Of a DNA stretch of 64,000 bases, positions 61,314 through 64,000 are shown piece by piece. The stretch covers positions 7,757,486 through 7,821,485 of the forward strand of contig NZ_CP022161.1 in assembly GCF_002214185.1 (NCBI RefSeq). The letters run 5' to 3'. Each line of letters begins with the position of its first letter. Positions within the stretch are counted from its first letter, which is position 1. The notes under the pieces are model-generated. The model saw nothing but the letters and a program-made list of their open reading frames with translations, was not told where the DNA came from and searched no databases. The position numbers were made by a program, and so were the translations under genes. The stretch comes from Streptomyces capitiformicae (lineage in GTDB: Bacteria; Actinomycetota; Actinomycetes; Streptomycetales; Streptomycetaceae).

Positions 61314-62209
61314 GCTGGCACGCCGATGACGGGGACCTGCGGGAGTACGCGCACGGGATGCTGGCGGCGCCTCGACTGTGGTCCGTCGAGACCCATCTCG
61401 CCGCCTGCGCGGACTGCCGGGCGGCGCTCTCGGCCCATGTCCCGTCCGCCGAGATCGACGGGGGCTGGGCCCGGCTGGACGCCGAGTTGGATGCCCCGAG
61501 GCCCGGCGCGGTGGAGTCGCTGCTGATCCGGGTGGGGGTCGCCGACCACACCGCGCGGCTGCTCGCGGCGACTCCGGTGCTGCGCCGCTCCTGGCTCGGC
61601 GCCGTGGTGCTCACCCTGCTGCTCGCGGTCGGCGTGGGACTGGCCGCGTCGCCGCTGATGCTGCTGGCCACGGCGCCGCTGCTGCCGCTCGTGGGGGTGG
61701 CGGTGTCGTTCGGCCCCGGGCTGGACCCGACGTACGAGATGGCCGTGGTCGCGCCGATGCACACCTTCCGGCTGCTGATGGTCCGGACCGTCGCCGTGCT
61801 GTCGACGACGACGGCACTGAGCGGGCTGGCGAGCCTGGCGCTGCCGTCGTACGGCCTGGCGGCGCTCGGCTGGCTGCTGCCGGCGCTCGCGCTGACCTCG
61901 ACGGGGGTCGCGTTGACGCCCCGGCTGGGGCCCGTACTCGCGCCCGCGCTGGTCGGTGGCGGCTGGACCGCCCTGGTGGTGCTGAGCTGCCTGCCGACGT
62001 CCGGTACGCCGCTGCCCTTCACCGCCGAAGGGCAGGGCGCGGCGGCGGCGATCGCGGTGGTGGCGACGGTGCTGCTGGTGGCGGCGCGGGACCGCTTCGA
62101 CAGCGGCCGTCCGCTCGGTCCTTCCCTCGGATCCCTTCGATCCCTTCGATCCCTCCGATCCCTCCGATCCCTCCGATCCCTTCGAATCGCAGCCAGGAGG
62201 CTGTCATGA
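61310..62209 (+). CDS. Zinc-finger anti-sigma factor, membrane-bound
   Basis: 299 residues. N-terminal anti-sigma domain with the zinc ligands HLAACADC (HxxxCxxC, about residues 29-36). A long membrane part follows with about six helices (GAVVLTLLLAVGVGLAASPL, LLATAPLLPLVGVAVSFGPG and others). The tail is an expanded 9-bp repeat giving SLRSLRSLRSLR, inside the region just before the next start. Holds the ECF sigma factor at the membrane. ATGA overlaps at both ends. Confidence 0.93.
   Translation: MSWHADDGDLREYAHGMLAAPRLWSVETHLAACADCRAALSAHVPSAEIDGGWARLDAELDAPRPGAVESLLIRVGVADHTARLLAATPVLRRSWLGAVVLTLLLAVGVGLAASPLMLLATAPLLPLVGVAVSFGPGLDPTYEMAVVAPMHTFRLLMVRTVAVLSTTTALSGLASLALPSYGLAALGWLLPALALTSTGVALTPRLGPVLAPALVGGGWTALVVLSCLPTSGTPLPFTAEGQGAAAAIAVVATVLLVAARDRFDSGRPLGPSLGSLRSLRSLRSLRSLRSLRIAARRLS
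62130..62183 (+). repeat. Six 9-bp in-frame repeats at anti-sigma C-terminus
   Basis: Units GATCCCTTC/GATCCCTCC from 62130 to 62183 encode alternating Arg-Ser-Leu; the array ends about 25 bp before the anti-sigma stop. Confidence 0.92.
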
Positions 62210-63114
62210 CACGACCCGCGGTTACCCGACCCACGGTCACACGTCCCACGGTCTCGGCCGCCGGGCTGGCCCTGAGCTATCGCGGTACGAGGGCGGTGGA
62301 CGACGTGACGCTGCGGCTCACCGAAGGCGTCACGGGTCTGCTCGGGCCGAACGGCGCGGGCAAAACGACGCTGTTGCGGATCCTGGCGACGGCGACGCCG
62401 CCGGACGACGGGGCGTTCACCGTCCTCGGGCACGACCCCAGCACGGTCCGCGGACGGCAGGACGCACGCAGGGCACTGGGCTATCTGCCGCAGAACCCCG
62501 GCTTCCATCCGGACTTCACCGCCTTCGAGTTCGTCGACTACGTGGCGATCCTCAAGGAGCTGACGGACCGGCGGACCCGGCACGCCGAGGCCCGGCGGGT
62601 CCTCGACGCGGTCGGTCTGGCGGAGGTGCGCGGCAAGCGGATCCGGAAACTCTCCGGCGGTATGCGGCAGCGGGTGGCGCTGGCGGCGGCCCTGGTCGGC
62701 GATCCGGGGTTCCTGGTCCTGGACGAGCCCACGGTCGGGCTGGACCCGGAACAGCGGATGCGGTTCCGGGAGCTGATCGCGGAGGCCGGCGAGGGCCGGA
62801 CGGTGCTGCTGTCCACCCATCAGACGGAGGACGTGGCCATGCTGTGCCACCGGGTGGTGGTGATGGTCAAGGGCCGGGTGCGGTTCGACGGCACGGCCGC
62901 CGAGCTGACGGCGGTCGCCGACGGCCGGGTGTGGAGCAGCGCGGAGCGGCAGCCGGGCGCCAGAGCCGGATGGCGCACCGGGACGGGCGAGTTCCGCAAC
63001 GTCGGCGATCCGCCGGCGGGCGCCCGGCTGGTCGAGCCGACGCTGGAAGACGGCTATCTGCTGGCGCTCGGCGGCGACACGGGGACGGGGACGGGGACGG
63101 GGGCGGCGGCATGA
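62206..63114 (+). CDS. ABC transporter ATP-binding protein
   Basis: 302 residues from ATG 62206, which follows CAGGAGG and overlaps the anti-sigma stop. Walker A LGPNGAGKTTLLRI, signature [16 protein letters not shown], Walker B FLVLDEPTVGLD, His switch STHQ. An export-type ATPase (CcmA/DrrA-like) that partners the permease at 63111. A GTGTGT-type tail comes from a 6-bp DNA repeat at 63080-63103. Confidence 0.94.
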   Translation: MTRPAVTRPTVTRPTVSAAGLALSYRGTRAVDDVTLRLTEGVTGLLGPNGAGKTTLLRILATATPPDDGAFTVLGHDPSTVRGRQDARRALGYLPQNPGFHPDFTAFEFVDYVAILKELTDRRTRHAEARRVLDAVGLAEVRGKRIRKLSGGMRQRVALAAALVGDPGFLVLDEPTVGLDPEQRMRFRELIAEAGEGRTVLLSTHQTEDVAMLCHRVVVMVKGRVRFDGTAAELTAVADGRVWSSAERQPGARAGWRTGTGEFRNVGDPPAGARLVEPTLEDGYLLALGGDTGTGTGTGAAA

Positions 63115-64000
63115 CGGCCGTGACCGAGACCCGGGCCGTGGCACCGGCTCCGGCGCGGGCCGCGGACGGGCGGCGGGCGGTGCTCGCGCTGGCCCGGGTG
63201 GAGGCACGGCGCCTGTTGCTGCATCCGCTGGTCCTGGCCGCCCTGGTGGCCTACCTGACGCTCGTGCTGTGGCCGGGCGGCGAGCCGGAGGACGCCTATC
63301 CGGTCCTGCAGGACATCGACCGTGAGACACAGCTGGGACAGCTGATGCTGGGGCTCGCGGTGATGATCGCCGCGAACCTGGCGGTGCTGCGCTCCCACCG
63401 GCGGGGCACGGACGGGTCTTTCGGGGTGCTGGTGGTGCTGCCGTGGCAGCGCACCTGTGCGCATGCGCTGTCGGTGCTGCCGACGGTGCTGGTGGGGGCG
63501 CTGATCGTGGCGGGCCAGTTCACTGCCCAGGCGCTGAAGCCCGGGGCGGTGGGCCACGGTTCGGTGTTCGAGCTGGCGACCGGGCCGTTGCTGATCCTCC
63601 TGCCCGCGATCCTGGGAGTGCTGCTGGGCCGGGTGGTCCGGTCGGCCTTCGCGGCCCCGCTGGCCGTGGTCGCCTTCCTCGCGATCAGCATGGTCTTCGT
63701 GGCCGACTCGCAGAGCCCGGCCTGGCTGCGCGGGATGGCGCCCGTGCTGTTCGACGAGGGTGCGCGACCGCTGCCGTACGACCTGCTGGGGCGGCCCGCG
63801 GGATGGCACGCGCTGTACCTGCTGGCGCTCTCGGTGCTGGCGGCGGCCGGCGCGGCCCTGGTGAGCGGTGGCCGGACGCGGGCCGTACGGGTCACCGCCG
63901 TGGCGGCGTTCGGCGCGGTTGTGACCGCCGTCGTGTTCCAGGGCATGGCGCCGTCGGACGCGGTGCGCGAGGCACGGAAGGTGGCGACCCGTGACCCGGC
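63111..64000 (+). CDS. ABC transporter permease (ABC-2 type), 3' partial
   Basis: ATG 63111 overlaps the ATPase stop; the frame is open to the last base, 296 codons visible. A soluble N-terminus is followed by several membrane helices: LLLHPLVLAALVAYLTLVLW, GQLMLGLAVMIAANLAVLRS, ALSVLPTVLVGALIVAGQFT and AAPLAVVAFLAISMVFVADS. Membrane half of the ECF-controlled exporter. The rest lies beyond the window. Confidence 0.88.
   Translation, partial: MTAVTETRAVAPAPARAADGRRAVLALARVEARRLLLHPLVLAALVAYLTLVLWPGGEPEDAYPVLQDIDRETQLGQLMLGLAVMIAANLAVLRSHRRGTDGSFGVLVVLPWQRTCAHALSVLPTVLVGALIVAGQFTAQALKPGAVGHGSVFELATGPLLILLPAILGVLLGRVVRSAFAAPLAVVAFLAISMVFVADSQSPAWLRGMAPVLFDEGARPLPYDLLGRPAGWHALYLLALSVLAAAGAALVSGGRTRAVRVTAVAAFGAVVTAVVFQGMAPSDAVREARKVATRDP

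Noticed and set aside
1..64000. CRISPR arrays, tRNA or rRNA genes, insertion sequences, integrases and att sites
   Set aside because: No regular spacer-repeat array, no cloverleaf-type sequence and no transposase or integrase motif was recognised by eye; a tRNA or repeat scan would be needed to exclude short ones.

Overview
The window is very GC-rich DNA with actinomycete habits: GTG and TTG starts, ATGA/GTGA stop-start overlaps, TetR regulators, lipobox and secreted hydrolase genes, a modular PKS gene and a PimM-type PAS-LuxR regulator. It most resembles Streptomyces or a close relative. No rRNA, tRNA, complete transposase or CRISPR array was recognised.

Positions 1-35600 form one large catabolic region. 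It holds a PPDK-like protein (5' end outside the window), an acyl-CoA dehydrogenase/DUF35/thiolase trio, a decayed SDR, two divergent TetR genes, an acetoin-dehydrogenase-type E1a/E1b/E2 operon, a VOC protein, two Rieske oxygenases, a 2Fe-2S ferredoxin, an FMN/2Fe-2S reductase, three intact SDR/MDR-type oxidoreductase groups, a second phosphohistidine-domain protein, a ribose-type ABC importer, a ThuA-like protein, a second acyl-CoA dehydrogenase, an acyl-CoA ligase, a histidine phosphatase, a thiolase, a fused isobutyryl-CoA mutase (IcmF) and a 3-hydroxyacyl-CoA dehydrogenase. Read together: import, oxygenation, possible activation by phosphorylation and by CoA, then beta-oxidation, retro-aldol or thiolytic cleavage, and isomerisation of a branched C4/C5 acyl-CoA. 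The substrate cannot be read from the sequence. Two PEP-synthase-type phosphohistidine proteins plus a phosphatase inside a Rieske/CoA cluster is the most unusual feature.

Positions 35600-39440 are a scarred defence-like segment: a serine-hydrolase pseudogene, an intact DUF262-DUF1524 (GmrSD/SspE-like) protein carrying an alkyltransferase-like domain, and a frameshifted C-terminal remnant of an N-6 DNA methylase. Positions 39440-46170 hold a polyene-type PAS-LuxR regulator, a matching candidate operator, and the first PKS gene of a macrolide-type cluster (KSQ-AT-ACP loading module plus the start of a KS). The PKS gene breaks off abruptly at about 44979 and runs into fragments of unrelated, toxin/immunity-like genes.

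Positions 46170-64000 are mostly ordinary chromosomal genes: TetR with a divergent hydrolase, secreted proteins (FG-GAP, endonuclease I, RTX-like, NucA/NucB DNase, class A beta-lactamase-like, phytase-like), membrane proteins (DUF418, acyltransferase 3), a frameshifted ABM gene with a membrane tail, and at the right end an ECF sigma/zinc-finger anti-sigma/ABC transporter operon that leaves the window. Strong stem-loop terminators separate many of these genes. Short 9-30 bp tandem repeats, several in coding frame, recur throughout.
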